NCBI RefSeq assembly: GCF_006716085.1
Contig: NZ_VFON01000001.1
Coordinates: 2,542,001-2,606,000, forward strand
Reading direction: 5' to 3'
DNA length: 64,000 nucleotides
DNA from: Leucobacter komagatae
GTDB taxonomy: Bacteria; Actinomycetota; Actinomycetes; Actinomycetales; Microbacteriaceae
The notes beneath the pieces are model-generated. The model was not told where the DNA came from. It saw only the letters and a list, made by a program, of their open reading frames with translations, and made no database searches. Shown one piece after another: positions 1 through 10,600 of this stretch. Both the position numbers and the translations under genes were made by a program. Numbering within the stretch: the stretch's first letter is position 1; each line of letters starts with the position of its first letter.

Positions 1-3000
1 GTAACAAATCAGGGCACTTTCTCCTACGAGGGTTTTCAGTTCATCGATGTATTCCCGTTCGAGGACGATACATATACCTTGAGTCCCGGCACGCCGCGCG
101 GTTCGGCCTATGATCTGAAGATCGTACAGCGGCCCGTACTGAAGCTCAATGGCAGGCCCGTTGATGCGCTCATTCAGGTGTCGGATTCGACAACACCACC
201 GAGGTTCGACGCCCAGGGCAACGCTGTGGCCAGCCCTGACGGAAGCGTGTGGCGCGACTCCGCGGGCGGCGTTGCGGACGCAAAGTCGCTGCGAGTGACC
301 CTTGCATCCGGAGTGGTTTTTCGCCCCGGCGATACACTCTCGCTTGATTACGTAGCACAGGTTCCCGTTGACGCTAAGCGCGGCGGGGTGCTTGCAAACA
401 ACTCGGTTGCCTACAAGCTTCACCGTCCGGGCTTCGCCGCTGGCCTTGAAACGTCTGCTGGCAGCGTACAGGTGCCGGCGGTGACCGGCGACTTTGAGCT
501 GGGTGGCCAGATGACAGATACGTCTGGTGTCGGCTTGAACGGTGATGTCGAGCTGCACCTCTACAAGCTTGACGAATCGGGCGTACCCAAGCCGCACAAC
601 GGGATGGTATCCCAGCCAGGCCCCACTTCAAGCGGCAACGGATACTGGGGCTTTGTTGGCCTCGACCCGAACGAGACCTACCTCGTAAAACCCGTCGTCA
701 CAAACGACAACTACGAAATTGACCCGGCACTGCTTGAAAACGGATTCCTAAAGTACGACTACCGTGGGGCGGCGTCTGACAAGGCGAACCGTGACGTCGA
801 TGTTAGTGCGTTCAACGGGAAGAGTGCGTTTGAACTCAGTGACGCGAGCGGGGCCGTAAGCCAGTGGCTGCTCGACGTGAATTTCGCAATGAAGGTATCG
901 ACCGACATTACTGGCGACTTGATCTTCGTTGACAAGGATGGAGTAGCGCTCGACGGCGCAGCGACATACCTCGATGGCTGGACTGTCGAACTACGAGATA
1001 AGCAAGACAAACTCGTCAAGTCCGTTAAGACGACCGCTGAAAAGGGCGGTGCGTTCGAATTCATTGGTCAAGAACTATTTGCCGGGAAACATACGCTCAA
1101 GATTGTTCGGCCAGACGGCACGAAGTTTGACTTCGCGCCCGCGGGCCAGCCTGAAGAGTTTGACCCGGTCACCGGAATCTACACCCAGGAGAACCTCGTA
1201 CCGGGCACCGGAATCATTGGTGTGCACGTGCGCGTGACCGACCCTGTCGCCCCAAAGATCATTGATGGCCCCACAGCAAACTCGACGTGGAACCCGACGT
1301 CGGTGTCCCTCGCTTCGACAGACGGCGAGACAAAGGTCACGCACTACGTTTGGGCTGTCACCGGTCCAGGGGACACTACTCGCTCGGGTACGGCTGCACG
1401 AGCAGACAGTATCAAGTTGCCGGCCACCCCAGAAGACGGCGACTATGTCTTCACTGTTCAGGCACGCGATTTCGCGGGCAACCTGTCTACCCCCGCGAAA
1501 ACTGAGTTTAAGGTCGACAAGACTGCACCGACGCTCACCGCGAGTGCCGAGGTCGTGTATGACAAGGGCTCCCCTGCCCACCCAACTACCGCTGCAAAGT
1601 GGGTAGAGCTGTTCGCCGCAAAGGCAGACGACGGGCAAGGCATTGGCGCGAAGGCCGTCTCGGTCGACACCTCGAAGATTGACACTTCTAAGATCGGCAC
1701 GTACGACGTAACGTTCTCGGTGTCTGACGAACTCGGAAATGGTGCGACATCGTTCACCTCGAAGTACGTGGTGAAGTACGTGACCGATCCGGTAGTAACG
1801 CTAACGACTCAGGACCTCACGTGGGAGATGGGCACCGAACCGTTGTCTGCGGAATCTGCAGTCGAGAAGTTCGGCGCAACTGCCTCTGTTGCAGACGGCT
1901 CGACCGCGAGCCCTGTCTCGGCAGACATCAGCGGAATCGACTGGGGAACGCTCGGTGACTACCTCGTCACGTTCACAGTAGCCGACTCCGAGGGGCACAC
2001 CTCGGAGCCTGTCACCGCGACGCTCCACGTCGTCGACACCATCGCGCCACAAATAACGACTGCGACTGACTCGCTCTCCTGGAGTAGTAGTGAGGCACAG
2101 CTTGGCACCGAGCAGGAGTGGATCGCGGCCTACACGGCTGCGGCGAGTGACTCCGGCTCAGGACTGAGGGGCCTGTCGGTCGACTTCACCAAGGTGAACT
2201 ACAACAAGGCGGGTACGTATCCCGTCACGTTTACGGCTAAAGATAACGCGGGAAACTCCTCAACAAAGAGCGTCTCGTACACAGTCGCCTACGCTGGAGA
2301 CCCAACCGTCAAGCTCGAACCTGAGGTCTTCCACGAGCTCGGGGACAACAAGATCTCCGGTGACGGCGAGTGGAAGAAGACCTTCAGCCTGACCTCGACA
2401 GCTGGCGAGGGGGCAACTATTACGTCAGAGAAGGCCAACGCCGAAGCTGTTGATTTCACTGCGGAAGGGTCATACCCCGTCGTATTTACCGTGACCGACA
2501 GCTTTGGCAGTAAGGCTACTGCGACCGGTACGTTCACGGTGCGCGACACAACCCCGCCGACCGTGAAGCTCGACAAGCCTGCGCGGAAACACGCGGCGAG
2601 CCAACCTGACCCTGTCTGGTCTGCAGCAGACTTCGCGGAATTCTTTGGCGCGAAGGCGAACGACGGAAAGGGGACGGGTGTGGACGCGGACTCTTGGACC
2701 GTCGACGGCAGCATCGATTGGACAACTGCGGGCACATATGAGGTCTCTCTCAGCGTCACAGATCGGGCCCAGAGCCCGAACGCTTCAGAGTCGGCTGTGG
2801 GCACAATCACTATCCAGGCGCCGCCCGGAGTGAATGATCTCACCCGTAAGATCAGTGAGGATACCACTCACACTATCGATCCAGCCAAGCACCTCTCCAG
2901 CGAAGGTACGCTCGAGAGTCTTGCCAACGGAGACCTAGCTGTCTCCGGTGGCGGACAAGCCAAGATGGAGGATGGCAAGGTCGTCTATAGCCCGGCTGAG

Positions 3001-3819
3001 GGGTTCGTGGGCATCGAAACCGTGCAAGTTACCGTCACCGATGATCTCGGACAGCAAAGTGTCTGGACGATCACCTTTGACGTGCGCGCGAAGCTAGCCC
3101 TAGTCGACCCAGAAGCGTCAAATCTCTGGTATGAGACAACCGTTGACGGCGCACTCACCATCGCAGCAGCGGATGTGCTCGCACTGGTGACTGGCGAACA
3201 ACCAGCGCTCGCGAGGGCCACGGCCGACAATGGGTTCCACGGTAGCCTCGAGATGACCGACGGAGGAGATATTGCATTCTTCGCCGATCAGACTGATTGG
3301 TTCGGCGGGCAATCCTTCCTCGTCTCGGTGGTCGACGAGTTTGGCAACGAGCTCGAGATCACTGTGGGCATAGGTATCCATGCGGTCGAGATGAGCGTCG
3401 ACAATACCGAGGGTTACGCCGGAGAGACCGAGTTCACTACTGAGCTCGCGAACCTGGTGCCTGGCAAGCATTACACGCTGGAGTTCCGTTCAGAGCCGGT
3501 CACTGTAGCGGAGTTTGTGGCGGATGCGGATGGTCTTGCGACCGTGACGTTTACCCTGCCCGCTGGCGCAGCGAAGGGTGACCACACCCTCGCCGCGGTG
3601 AACTGGAATGGTCATGATCGCGCTGTTGCCAAGGTGACAGTACTTGAAGACGATCAGGTGGTCATCACGCCGCCTGCGAAGCCAGAGCAACCAAGTGAGA
3701 TCTCGAGCACCGGAGGTACACTTCCGATCGGTCTCATCACGGCAGGCGTTCTCACCCTATTCGTGGGAATCGCGCTCGTACTGCTTCGTCGGAGAATGCG
3801 AAAGGAGTCAGCGCACTAA
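1..3819 (+). CDS. Large Ig-like/HYR-type cell-surface protein, 5' truncated by window edge
   Basis: The reading frame is open from base 1, so the N-terminus and signal peptide lie outside the window; 1272 residues are visible. The N-terminal visible part resembles SdrD-B/DUF11-like matrix domains of adhesins. The middle holds several repeats of about 80-100 residues with recurring phrases such as GTYDVTFSVSD, GTYPVTFTAKDNAGN and GTYEVSLSVTDRA, typical of bacterial Ig-like domains. The C-terminus has a Pro-rich wall-spanning stretch, a short SSTGGTLP element, one membrane helix and an RRRMRKE tail. This is the tripartite plan of a sortase substrate, although a canonical LPxTG is missing. It is followed at once by a strong hairpin terminator. 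Role in adhesion is inferred from architecture only. Confidence 0.85.
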   Translation, partial: VTNQGTFSYEGFQFIDVFPFEDDTYTLSPGTPRGSAYDLKIVQRPVLKLNGRPVDALIQVSDSTTPPRFDAQGNAVASPDGSVWRDSAGGVADAKSLRVTLASGVVFRPGDTLSLDYVAQVPVDAKRGGVLANNSVAYKLHRPGFAAGLETSAGSVQVPAVTGDFELGGQMTDTSGVGLNGDVELHLYKLDESGVPKPHNGMVSQPGPTSSGNGYWGFVGLDPNETYLVKPVVTNDNYEIDPALLENGFLKYDYRGAASDKANRDVDVSAFNGKSAFELSDASGAVSQWLLDVNFAMKVSTDITGDLIFVDKDGVALDGAATYLDGWTVELRDKQDKLVKSVKTTAEKGGAFEFIGQELFAGKHTLKIVRPDGTKFDFAPAGQPEEFDPVTGIYTQENLVPGTGIIGVHVRVTDPVAPKIIDGPTANSTWNPTSVSLASTDGETKVTHYVWAVTGPGDTTRSGTAARADSIKLPATPEDGDYVFTVQARDFAGNLSTPAKTEFKVDKTAPTLTASAEVVYDKGSPAHPTTAAKWVELFAAKADDGQGIGAKAVSVDTSKIDTSKIGTYDVTFSVSDELGNGATSFTSKYVVKYVTDPVVTLTTQDLTWEMGTEPLSAESAVEKFGATASVADGSTASPVSADISGIDWGTLGDYLVTFTVADSEGHTSEPVTATLHVVDTIAPQITTATDSLSWSSSEAQLGTEQEWIAAYTAAASDSGSGLRGLSVDFTKVNYNKAGTYPVTFTAKDNAGNSSTKSVSYTVAYAGDPTVKLEPEVFHELGDNKISGDGEWKKTFSLTSTAGEGATITSEKANAEAVDFTAEGSYPVVFTVTDSFGSKATATGTFTVRDTTPPTVKLDKPARKHAASQPDPVWSAADFAEFFGAKANDGKGTGVDADSWTVDGSIDWTTAGTYEVSLSVTDRAQSPNASESAVGTITIQAPPGVNDLTRKISEDTTHTIDPAKHLSSEGTLESLANGDLAVSGGGQAKMEDGKVVYSPAEGFVGIETVQVTVTDDLGQQSVWTITFDVRAKLALVDPEASNLWYETTVDGALTIAAADVLALVTGEQPALARATADNGFHGSLEMTDGGDIAFFADQTDWFGGQSFLVSVVDEFGNELEITVGIGIHAVEMSVDNTEGYAGETEFTTELANLVPGKHYTLEFRSEPVTVAEFVADADGLATVTFTLPAGAAKGDHTLAAVNWNGHDRAVAKVTVLEDDQVVITPPAKPEQPSEISSTGGTLPIGLITAGVLTLFVGIALVLLRRRMRKESAH

Positions 3820-3828
3820 CTGAGTGGG

Positions 3829-3880
3829 AACGGGGTGGCCGGGGAAGCACTAGCTTCCCCGGCCACCCCGTTCTTTCTTT
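3829..3880 (+). terminator. Strong intrinsic terminator of the surface protein gene
   Basis: A perfect 20-bp inverted repeat (3829-3848 and 3853-3872) with the 4-base loop ACTA is followed by CTTTCTTT. It starts 10 bases after the stop codon of the surface protein. Confidence 0.9.
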
Positions 3881-3907
3881 CCGGCCAGCCGGCCACTAAA
3901 AATCCGG

Positions 3908-3930
3908 GATATCGGCGAAAACGTGTGGAT
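3908..3930 (+). repeat. Left terminal inverted repeat of the IS
   Basis: It shares the block AAAACGTGTGGAT and the block TATCGG with the reverse complement of 5091-5113; only two of 23 positions differ. Confidence 0.8.
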
Positions 3931-3949
3931 GGAATCTTGATCTAGCCGC

Positions 3950-5112
3950 ATGATCACGCGCTACAACAGGGAGTGTTATGCCTCGCCACCCTTAAGAGTG
4001 GCAAATTCTCTGAACACGACCCGCTGCGTGCTATGCAGCACCAAGCTCGTCAAGAACGGGAAAACCGCAACCGGAACCCAACGCTGGAAATGCCAAACCT
4101 GTGGCGCTTCAAGCTCGCGTAAACGCCCCGACGTGACCCGCCAAAAAGAACCCGACAGGTTCCTCGCCTGCCTCCAGGGCAAACGCTCACAAGCCGAGAT
4201 AAACGGCACCCACGCTGGCCGCTCGTTCCGCCGCGAGACCGCGTGGTGCTGGGACCTCATCCCTCGCATTCCGGGCACGGGTGTCGTCCACGATGTCGTC
4301 CAGATCGATGGCTTCAACCTCCGAACCGGGTGGTGTGTCCTCGTAGCCGCTGCTCGCGGTCAAGTGATCGGGTATCAGTGGTGCTCCCGCGAGTCAGAAG
4401 CCGCGTGGAGTGCGCTGCTCACACGCCTCCCAGCTCCTCAGGCCGTGGTGTGTGACGGCGGCCCTGGCATGCACGCAGCGCTCCGCGCGCACTGGGACAG
4501 CGCCAATGTGCAGCGCTGCCTGGTGCATCTTCAACGCAACGTCCGCAAATACGTCACCACGCGCTCGAAAACGGCCGCAGGGAAGGCGCTGTGGGGGCTC
4601 GCTTTGAGACTGACTCGGGTGCGTGATCGCGTGGACGCCGACGCGTGGGGCGGGCTGCTCCTGGCCTGGGAAGAAGCGTATCTACGCCTCACGAAAGAAC
4701 GCACCTACCGTAAGCACGCAACCGAGGTGCCGTCATGGGCAAAGCCCGGACAAACGTGGTGGTACACGCATCAAGGCCTGCAGGTGCCATCAACGACGAA
4801 CGAGATCGAGGGGGTCATCTATTCCCCAAGCGGCTGTTGTTGCTCCACCATCGCGGGATGACTGAAGCGCATCAAACGCGTGCGATCGAGTGGTGGTTGT
4901 ATCTACGTTCCGAGGCCCCGGACGTGGGAAGAGTCCTTCGTGACTACCAGCTCGAGTCGAAGACGGTCCTACGTCCACGGTTCACGGACCCTGATCCGGG
5001 GCCGGTGTCGTATGACGTTGGTCTTGACGCGGGTGAAGGGCTTTGGATCCGCAGCGGTTGGCAGGGAGGGCGTGAGACACGCCCAACACTATCCACACGT
5101 TTTGGCCGATAG
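3950..5112 (+). pseudogene. IS1249-family transposase, split into two frames
   Basis: The first frame (3950-4861) begins with a Cys4 zinc-ribbon-like domain (CVLC ... CQTC, near residues 27-52), as in IS1249-type transposases, then DDE-type core blocks VVQIDGFN and VVCDGGPG and a C/H-rich RCLVHLQRNV. It reaches the conserved TNEIEG motif and then runs into an unrelated tail and a stop. The expected C-terminus (LLLLHHRGMTEAHQTRAIEWWLY) continues in the frame starting earlier by one base, up to 5112. The break lies between about 4812 and 4830 and fits loss of one base. A programmed -1 shift would have the same geometry, but no clear slippery heptamer is visible. The likely start is GTG 3998 or ATG 3950. 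Confidence 0.75.
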
Positions 5113-5113
5113 C
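5091..5113 (-). repeat. Right terminal inverted repeat of the IS
   Basis: Reverse complement of the left end with two mismatches in 23 bases. The transposase downstream frame terminates inside it. Confidence 0.8.
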
Positions 5114-5169
5114 CCACTTTTGTCCTATAGGCCGGCTGCCGATCGAGTCAGTTTCACCTGCGTACAACA

Positions 5170-5199
5170 AAACCCCCGCCGCTTCCGCGACGGGGGTTT
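5170..5199 (-). terminator. Terminator of tRNA-Arg
   Basis: The arms AAACCCCCG and CGGGGGTTT form a GC-rich hairpin just downstream of the tRNA on the minus strand, with the T run following on that strand. Confidence 0.8.
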
Positions 5200-5211
5200 C
5201 GGGTGATGCTG

Positions 5212-5285
5212 TGCGCCCCAAGGGATTCGAACCCCTGACCTTCTGATCCGTAGTCAGATGCTCTATCCAGCTGAGCTAGGGGCGC
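5212..5285 (-). tRNA. tRNA-Arg (anticodon ACG)
   Basis: On the minus strand the acceptor arms GCGCCCC and GGGGCGC pair perfectly. The D arm GCTC..GAGC, anticodon arm TCTGA-CTACGGA-TCAGA and a TTCGAAT T-loop are present. The anticodon is ACG (read as inosine for CGN codons). The 3' CCA is not encoded. 74 nt. Confidence 0.95.
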
Positions 5286-5334
5286 AGTGTTGATCTCTCA
5301 ACTTGGAATACGTTACACGAACTTTCCGAGTAAT

Positions 5335-6942
5335 TCAAAACGAGACCGGCGCAGGCTCCCCAAATCGTTGTCTCAGCTCACGTTTCAGGATTTTGCCGCT
5401 CGGGTTTTTCGGGAGCGTCGCGACGACGTGTACCACGGTCGGTACCTTGAACGCGGCGAGGCGCTCGCGCGTGTGCGCCCGCAGCTCCTCTTCCGTCGCG
5501 GTCGCGCCCGCGGTGAGTACGACGGCGGCGGTGACGGTCTCGACCCACTTCGGGTGCGGCGTCGCGAACACCGCGCACTCGGCGATCGCCGCGTGCTCGT
5601 AGAGGGCCTCCTCGACCTCGCGACTCGCGACGTTTTCGCCGCCCGTGTTGATCATGTCTTTGCTGCGGTCGACGATGCGCAGTCGGCCATCCACGTCAAA
5701 GACTCCGAGGTCGCCAGAGTGGAACCAGCCGCCGCGGAACGCCTCAGCGGTCTGCTCGGGGGCGTTCCAGTAGCCGAGGGTGAGCTGGGGGCTGCGGTGC
5801 ACGATCTCGCCGACCTCGCCGACGGGCACCGGCTCGCCGCTCTCGTCGACGACGCGGGTCTCGACGTGCAGCACCGGGCGGCCAGCTGAGCCCGCGTGGC
5901 TCAGCTGCTCGTGTGGCGGGAGGATCGTTGCGACCGGTGCGAGTTCGGTCTGGCCGTAGAAGTTCCACAGCTTGAGGTTCGGCAGCCGCTTCTGCAGCTC
6001 AAGGAGCACCTCGACGGGCATCGCCGCGGCGCCGTAATAGCCCTTCTTGAGGCTCGACAGGTCGGCGCCGTCGAAGTCGGGGGAGCGCAGCAGTGAGATC
6101 CACACCGTCGGCGGCGCGAAGAACTTCGTGACGCGGTGCTCCGCGATCTTGCGCAGCACGGTCGCGGGGTCAGGGGCGGGCAGCAGGATGCTCGTCGCGC
6201 CGAGCATGATGTCGGGGCCGAGGAAGCAGTCGAGCTGCGCGCAGTGGTAGAGCGGCAGCGCGTGGAGCTCGACATCGTCGCCGTCCATGCCGCCCTCGAC
6301 GACGGAGCTCAGGTACTCAGACCCGAGCGACCGGCTCGAGTGGACCGCACCCTTGGGTCGCGATTCGGTGCCGCTCGTGAACATGATGCGCAGTGGGTCG
6401 TCCGGGCCGAGCACGGGGGCCGGCTCGGTGTCGTGGGACGTCGCGAGCACCTCACCGAACGGGATCCAGCCGGGCAGCGGCGCGGTCGCCGCGTCGTCGA
6501 TGACCTCCAAGAGCGTACCGACGCGCACGCCCGACTCCGCGATTGCGCGCTCGGCCGTCGGCACGAGCGCCGTCTGAGCGACGAGCACCGTCGGCGCCGC
6601 GACATCGAGGAGCGGCCCGATCTCACCGGCCGTGAGCACGAAATTCAGCGGGACGAGGATCGCGCCAGCCCTCGCAGCCCCGTACGCCGTGACGGCGAAC
6701 TGCCAGCAGTTTCGGCTGAGCAGCGCTATCCGGTCGCCCGGCTTCACACCGCACTCCGAGAGCGCGTTCGCGAAGCGGTTCGCAAGCCTGTCGAACTCCG
6801 CGAACGTCAGCGTCGTGTCGCCGTCGATGAGCGCGGCCTTATTGGGCCGCCTCGCCGCGGTTCGGCGAAGGTGCTCCCCAATGGTGTCGGCGCGCGCCGC
6901 GGAGACGGTGGCCGAGAGGCTCTCGTTGAACAGCAATGTCAT
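5335..6942 (-). CDS. Acyl-CoA synthetase (ANL superfamily, class I AMP-forming ligase)
   Basis: This 535-residue protein would activate a fatty or other carboxylic acid with ATP and load it on CoA. The P-loop FTSGTESRPKG lies at 188-198, followed by the NFYGQTEL motif, the GGWFHSGDLG aspartate region and a C-terminal NPSGKILKREL with the catalytic lysine. Length and motifs fit the FadD/long-chain or medium-chain CoA ligase group, but the acid substrate cannot be read from sequence. It is divergent from apt across about 95 bases. The start ATG 6942 has a GTGAGGT ribosome-binding site directly upstream. Confidence 0.85.
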   Translation of the reverse strand: MTLLFNESLSATVSAARADTIGEHLRRTAARRPNKAALIDGDTTLTFAEFDRLANRFANALSECGVKPGDRIALLSRNCWQFAVTAYGAARAGAILVPLNFVLTAGEIGPLLDVAAPTVLVAQTALVPTAERAIAESGVRVGTLLEVIDDAATAPLPGWIPFGEVLATSHDTEPAPVLGPDDPLRIMFTSGTESRPKGAVHSSRSLGSEYLSSVVEGGMDGDDVELHALPLYHCAQLDCFLGPDIMLGATSILLPAPDPATVLRKIAEHRVTKFFAPPTVWISLLRSPDFDGADLSSLKKGYYGAAAMPVEVLLELQKRLPNLKLWNFYGQTELAPVATILPPHEQLSHAGSAGRPVLHVETRVVDESGEPVPVGEVGEIVHRSPQLTLGYWNAPEQTAEAFRGGWFHSGDLGVFDVDGRLRIVDRSKDMINTGGENVASREVEEALYEHAAIAECAVFATPHPKWVETVTAAVVLTAGATATEEELRAHTRERLAAFKVPTVVHVVATLPKNPSGKILKRELRQRFGEPAPVSF

Positions 6943-7037
6943 ACCTCACTTCGTCGTAAAGCAGTTGTCCCGTTCGCCCGGGTGCTGGCAACGATAGCAA
7001 CGCGGGCTGGGGGCCACCACCCTCCTCGGGAGGTACG

Positions 7038-7625
7038 ATGAAGTACGTGCCTACGAACAGTAATAGTGATGAGCTTGCGATGCCGCATTTCCCCGAGCCG
7101 AGCGCCGAGCTCGCGCGAGCCGAGCAGCTCATCCTCGGGATCCCGGACTACCCGGCTCCCGGCATCATCTTCCGCGACATCATGCCGCTGCTCGCCGATG
7201 GCCCGGCGCTCAAGGCGACCGTCGACGCGCTGATCGCGCCGTTCCTCGGCACGTTCGACGTCATCGCTGGCCTCGAGGCCCGCGGCTTCCTCCTCGCGAG
7301 CGCCGCCGCGTACGCGACGGGCACGGGCCTGCTGCCCATTCGCAAGGCGGGCAAGCTGCCCCGCCCGGCTGCCTCCGTCGGGTACGAGCTCGAATACGGT
7401 GTCGCCGAGGTCGAGGCTCACAGCGACCTGCCGAAGGGCACCCGCGTCTTGCTCATCGACGACGTCCTTGCAACGGGCGGAACGCTCGAGGCCGCACGCG
7501 AGCTCCTCGAGCTGCTCGGGTACACCGTCGCCGGCACCGCGGTGCTGTTCGAGATCGACGGCCTCGGGGGCCGCGCGGCCGTGGCCGACCCGAACCTGCA
7601 CACCGTCTTCACGAGCGACGCGTAA
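7038..7625 (+). CDS. apt: Adenine phosphoribosyltransferase
   Basis: It salvages adenine with PRPP to AMP in the cytoplasm. The PRPP-binding motif VLLIDDVLATGGT lies at residues 137-149. Upstream is the type I PRTase body with GLEARGF and the flexible-loop segment PIRKAGKLP, all typical of Apt. The length of 195 residues is slightly above the usual 170-180 because of an N-terminal extension; ATG 7080 is a possible shorter start, but ATG 7038 has GGGAGG at good spacing. The DUF2207 gene follows after 21 bases on the same strand. Confidence 0.95.
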   Translation: MKYVPTNSNSDELAMPHFPEPSAELARAEQLILGIPDYPAPGIIFRDIMPLLADGPALKATVDALIAPFLGTFDVIAGLEARGFLLASAAAYATGTGLLPIRKAGKLPRPAASVGYELEYGVAEVEAHSDLPKGTRVLLIDDVLATGGTLEAARELLELLGYTVAGTAVLFEIDGLGGRAAVADPNLHTVFTSDA

Positions 7626-7646
7626 CCCAGGAAGCCGCCGCAGCGC

Positions 7647-10600
7647 GTGGACCGGAAAGCGAAGAAGCGAAACGTCGCCGCGGAGGTCTTTGACCTCGAC
7701 GGCACCGACCCGGCCGTGCTGCGCTCGGGCAGGATCCCTGACCCGCAGCCGGAGCACACCCCGCTGTTTCGGTGGCTGGCGCGCGTGCTCGGAGTGCTTG
7801 AGGAGTTTCTGCGCGCCCGGGGCGGGAAGCCCCTGCGTAACGCTATCCGCGTCTTCTGGGGCCTCCTCGCGGTCGCCGGGATCGTGTTGCTCGTCGGCCC
7901 CGTCATCAACAAGCCGATGGATTTCGACGAGGTACTCGCGTCGGCGAAGGTTGAAGACGTCGACTGGATCGCGCGCGACGCCACGATCGACTACGAGGTC
8001 CAGCGAAGGCCAGACGGCACGTTTGCGACCGTTGTGAACGAGCGCTTCATGGCAAACTTCGTCAACGGCCCCGAGCAGCGTGTGCTGCGCACGCTGGTCA
8101 CCGAGGTCGACGGGAAAGACACCGACTTCAAGCTGCTTGCCGCGACCGTCGACGGCGCGCCGGCCCAGGCAGCTGTCAAGCGGCACCCGACGACGACTGA
8201 CATCACGCTCCGCACGCCAGCGGGCGAGGCGTTCGAGGGCGAACGCGAGATCACGCTGAGCTACGAACTGCACCACCTGACGCGTTCGCAACCCGACAAG
8301 GCGACCGGGAACACCGTCGAGGCCTGGGACTGGCCGCTGTTTGCGCCGAGCTGGCCGCAGGCGACGAAGGGGCTCGCGGTGTCTGTCACGCTCCCCGAAG
8401 AGCTTGGCGAGGCGCTTGTGCGTCAGCCGCACGCGTCGGTGGGGTGGCTGCTCGTTCAGGGGAACGTGTGGCTCACGCCCGACGAGGCCACGGCGGGCAG
8501 GGTCACGTACTCGTTCGACAACGATGACTCGCTGCCGCCGAACTCAGATGTCTGGGTGGAGTTCACATTCGCCGACGGCACCTTCGCTGAGCCGCCGAAA
8601 ACCGCGCTGTTCTGGGTGCAGACGTGGGGGCCGCTGCTGCCACTCACGGTACTCACGGTGCTCATGCTGTTCGCGCTCGCCGCCCGCTGGGTGGTCTGGG
8701 CTGATGCCGCGGGGGATCCCTGGTTCATTGCGCGCGACTTGCCCCCGGAGGGGCTCACTCCGCTGCTCGCCGCGGACATGCTCGGCAGGCCGCGGCACGC
8801 CGAGCTCGTCAGCGCGCTCGCCGCGGCGCCCGAGCGCGCGACGCCTGACTCGAGCGAGCGCTGGCTGCGATCCATCGCTCGCGCCGGCCGGCGCGCGGGC
8901 AGGGTTGGAAATCTCCCCACGGTTCTCCGCTGGCGCTCCCGCTGGGCTGCCGCAGGTGAAGCCGTCACCGCGAAGCTCCGCTGGGTGCCAGACAGCTATC
9001 TGCGCGACACCTTTCTGCTCGCCCCCGTCGCGGTCACGCTCGTGCAGTGGGGACTGCTGCGGCAGCTCTCGCACCAGACGATCCTCTCGGTGGTGTGGTG
9101 GCCAGTCGCCTTTGTGCTCGGCTCGACGGCGATCGCGGGCATCGCGCTCTGGGCGGTTGCGCGCCCGCGGCCCCTCACGAGAGCGGGGGCGCTCGCGAAG
9201 CAGCAGCTGCGCGGCATCGACGTGTTCGCGCGTGGCACCCGGCTGCTCGAGCGCGGCCCGGTCACGGACCCGCTCTTGCCGTATGCCGTGCTGTTCGAAG
9301 CGCCGCGCCGCGCGGGGAACGTTGTCACGGAGCACGCGGCTCGCGAGACCGGCGACCGCCGCGTTCAATACGGCTGGCGCGGCGAGCACTTCCTCTCGGT
9401 ACCCGCGCTGCTCGCAACGCTCCTCGCGGGAGTGATCGCCGCTGGCTCGATCGCCCTCGTGAGCACGCAACCTCCGCCATACGGAGAGGTCGAGTATCTG
9501 ACCTGGCCGTCGTCAGACGCGACAGGGTCGATCTGGAGCCAGACCGAGGGCTTCGATATCGAGGCCGAGCTCACGCGCGACGACCAGGGCGGGGCCCGGC
9601 TCGACGTGACCGAGCGCCTCACCGTCGGGTTCGAACCGGGCGGCGCGTCCGTGCCGCAGTTCGAGCGCGAGTGGCCGCGCGAACGCTTGGGGCAGGATCT
9701 CGGCCTTTCTGTCGAGGAGGTGCTCGTTGACGGCGCGTCCGTCCCGTTCACGCAGACGGCGGGCAGCCTCACCTCGAAGGTCACGACGCGGCTCGGTGAG
9801 GTGCTGAGCGGAGACCTGCCGGTCGAGGTGCGGTACTCGCTCGCGAGCCCCGCGACCGAGGTGCGTGACGGCGGCGACGCCGCGCAGCAGGTGCGGTGGA
9901 CTGCGATGCACTGGTTCTGGGATGACACGTTCTACTCGAACCAGGCGAACCCCTACGACGGTTCCGAGCCCGTTCGGCCGATCCGCGTCCAACTCACTGT
10001 CGCCCCCGATCTCGCCGGCGAGCTGCGCTCGGGCGGCTGGATCGGTCACGGCGACGCCGAGCGCGTGCCCGGCGAGAGCGGGCAGGGGTTCCAGCCGTGG
10101 GCCGCCGAGCGCGACATGTACGACGAGTCGGGCCGGATCCAGCTCATCGTCGGGTCAGAGCGAGTCGAGGCCGACGGGTCCCTCGTCGCGCTGCTCGATG
10201 CCGACGCTGTCGAGTCCCGCCGCGCGCCCCTACCCGGCGACGCCGACGAGCACGACATCGGCCCACACGCCGTGAACCCCACGCTCAACGCGGCCCTCGG
10301 GCAGCACGAGCTCGGGCTTACGGGTGACCTGGGAGCCGTGCTCAACTTCCCCGCCGGTACGTTCTCGAACGTCGAAGAGGGCTCGGCCCAGCGCTATGGC
10401 GTCGAGCGCGGCGCACCCCTCGCGCTGCTCGTCGGCATGCTTGCGGCGGTGTTCGCGGCGGCTGTCGGTGTGTTCGTATACGCGATGCGAGGCGGCCGCA
10501 GCATCGGGCCATCTGTCGCCCTCGTCTCGTTCGTCGCGGTGACGCTTGGGGGCGTCGCGCAGTCGGTGGTGTTCTGGTGGGTCACCGGCCCGATGCCGGG

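Larger units (their letters stand above)
3908..5113 (+). mobile_element. IS1249-like insertion sequence (IS256 superfamily)
   Basis: A transposase-like gene is bracketed by imperfect terminal inverted repeats of 23 bases (3908-3930 and 5091-5113, 21 of 23 matching). The element is about 1.2 kb. It lies between the surface-protein terminator and tRNA-Arg. I could not define a convincing target-site duplication: flanking sequence on both sides is GGCC-rich and ambiguous, so the exact ends may extend a few bases further outward. Confidence 0.75.

Noticed and set aside
4800..4860. Programmed -1 frameshift in the transposase as the preferred reading
   Set aside because: The geometry fits, but no X XXY YYZ slippery heptamer with a downstream hairpin was clear; a single-base loss is simpler.
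3900..5285. tRNA-Arg as an attachment site for an integrated island
   Set aside because: No duplicated tRNA 3' end is found on the other side of the IS and no integrase is present.
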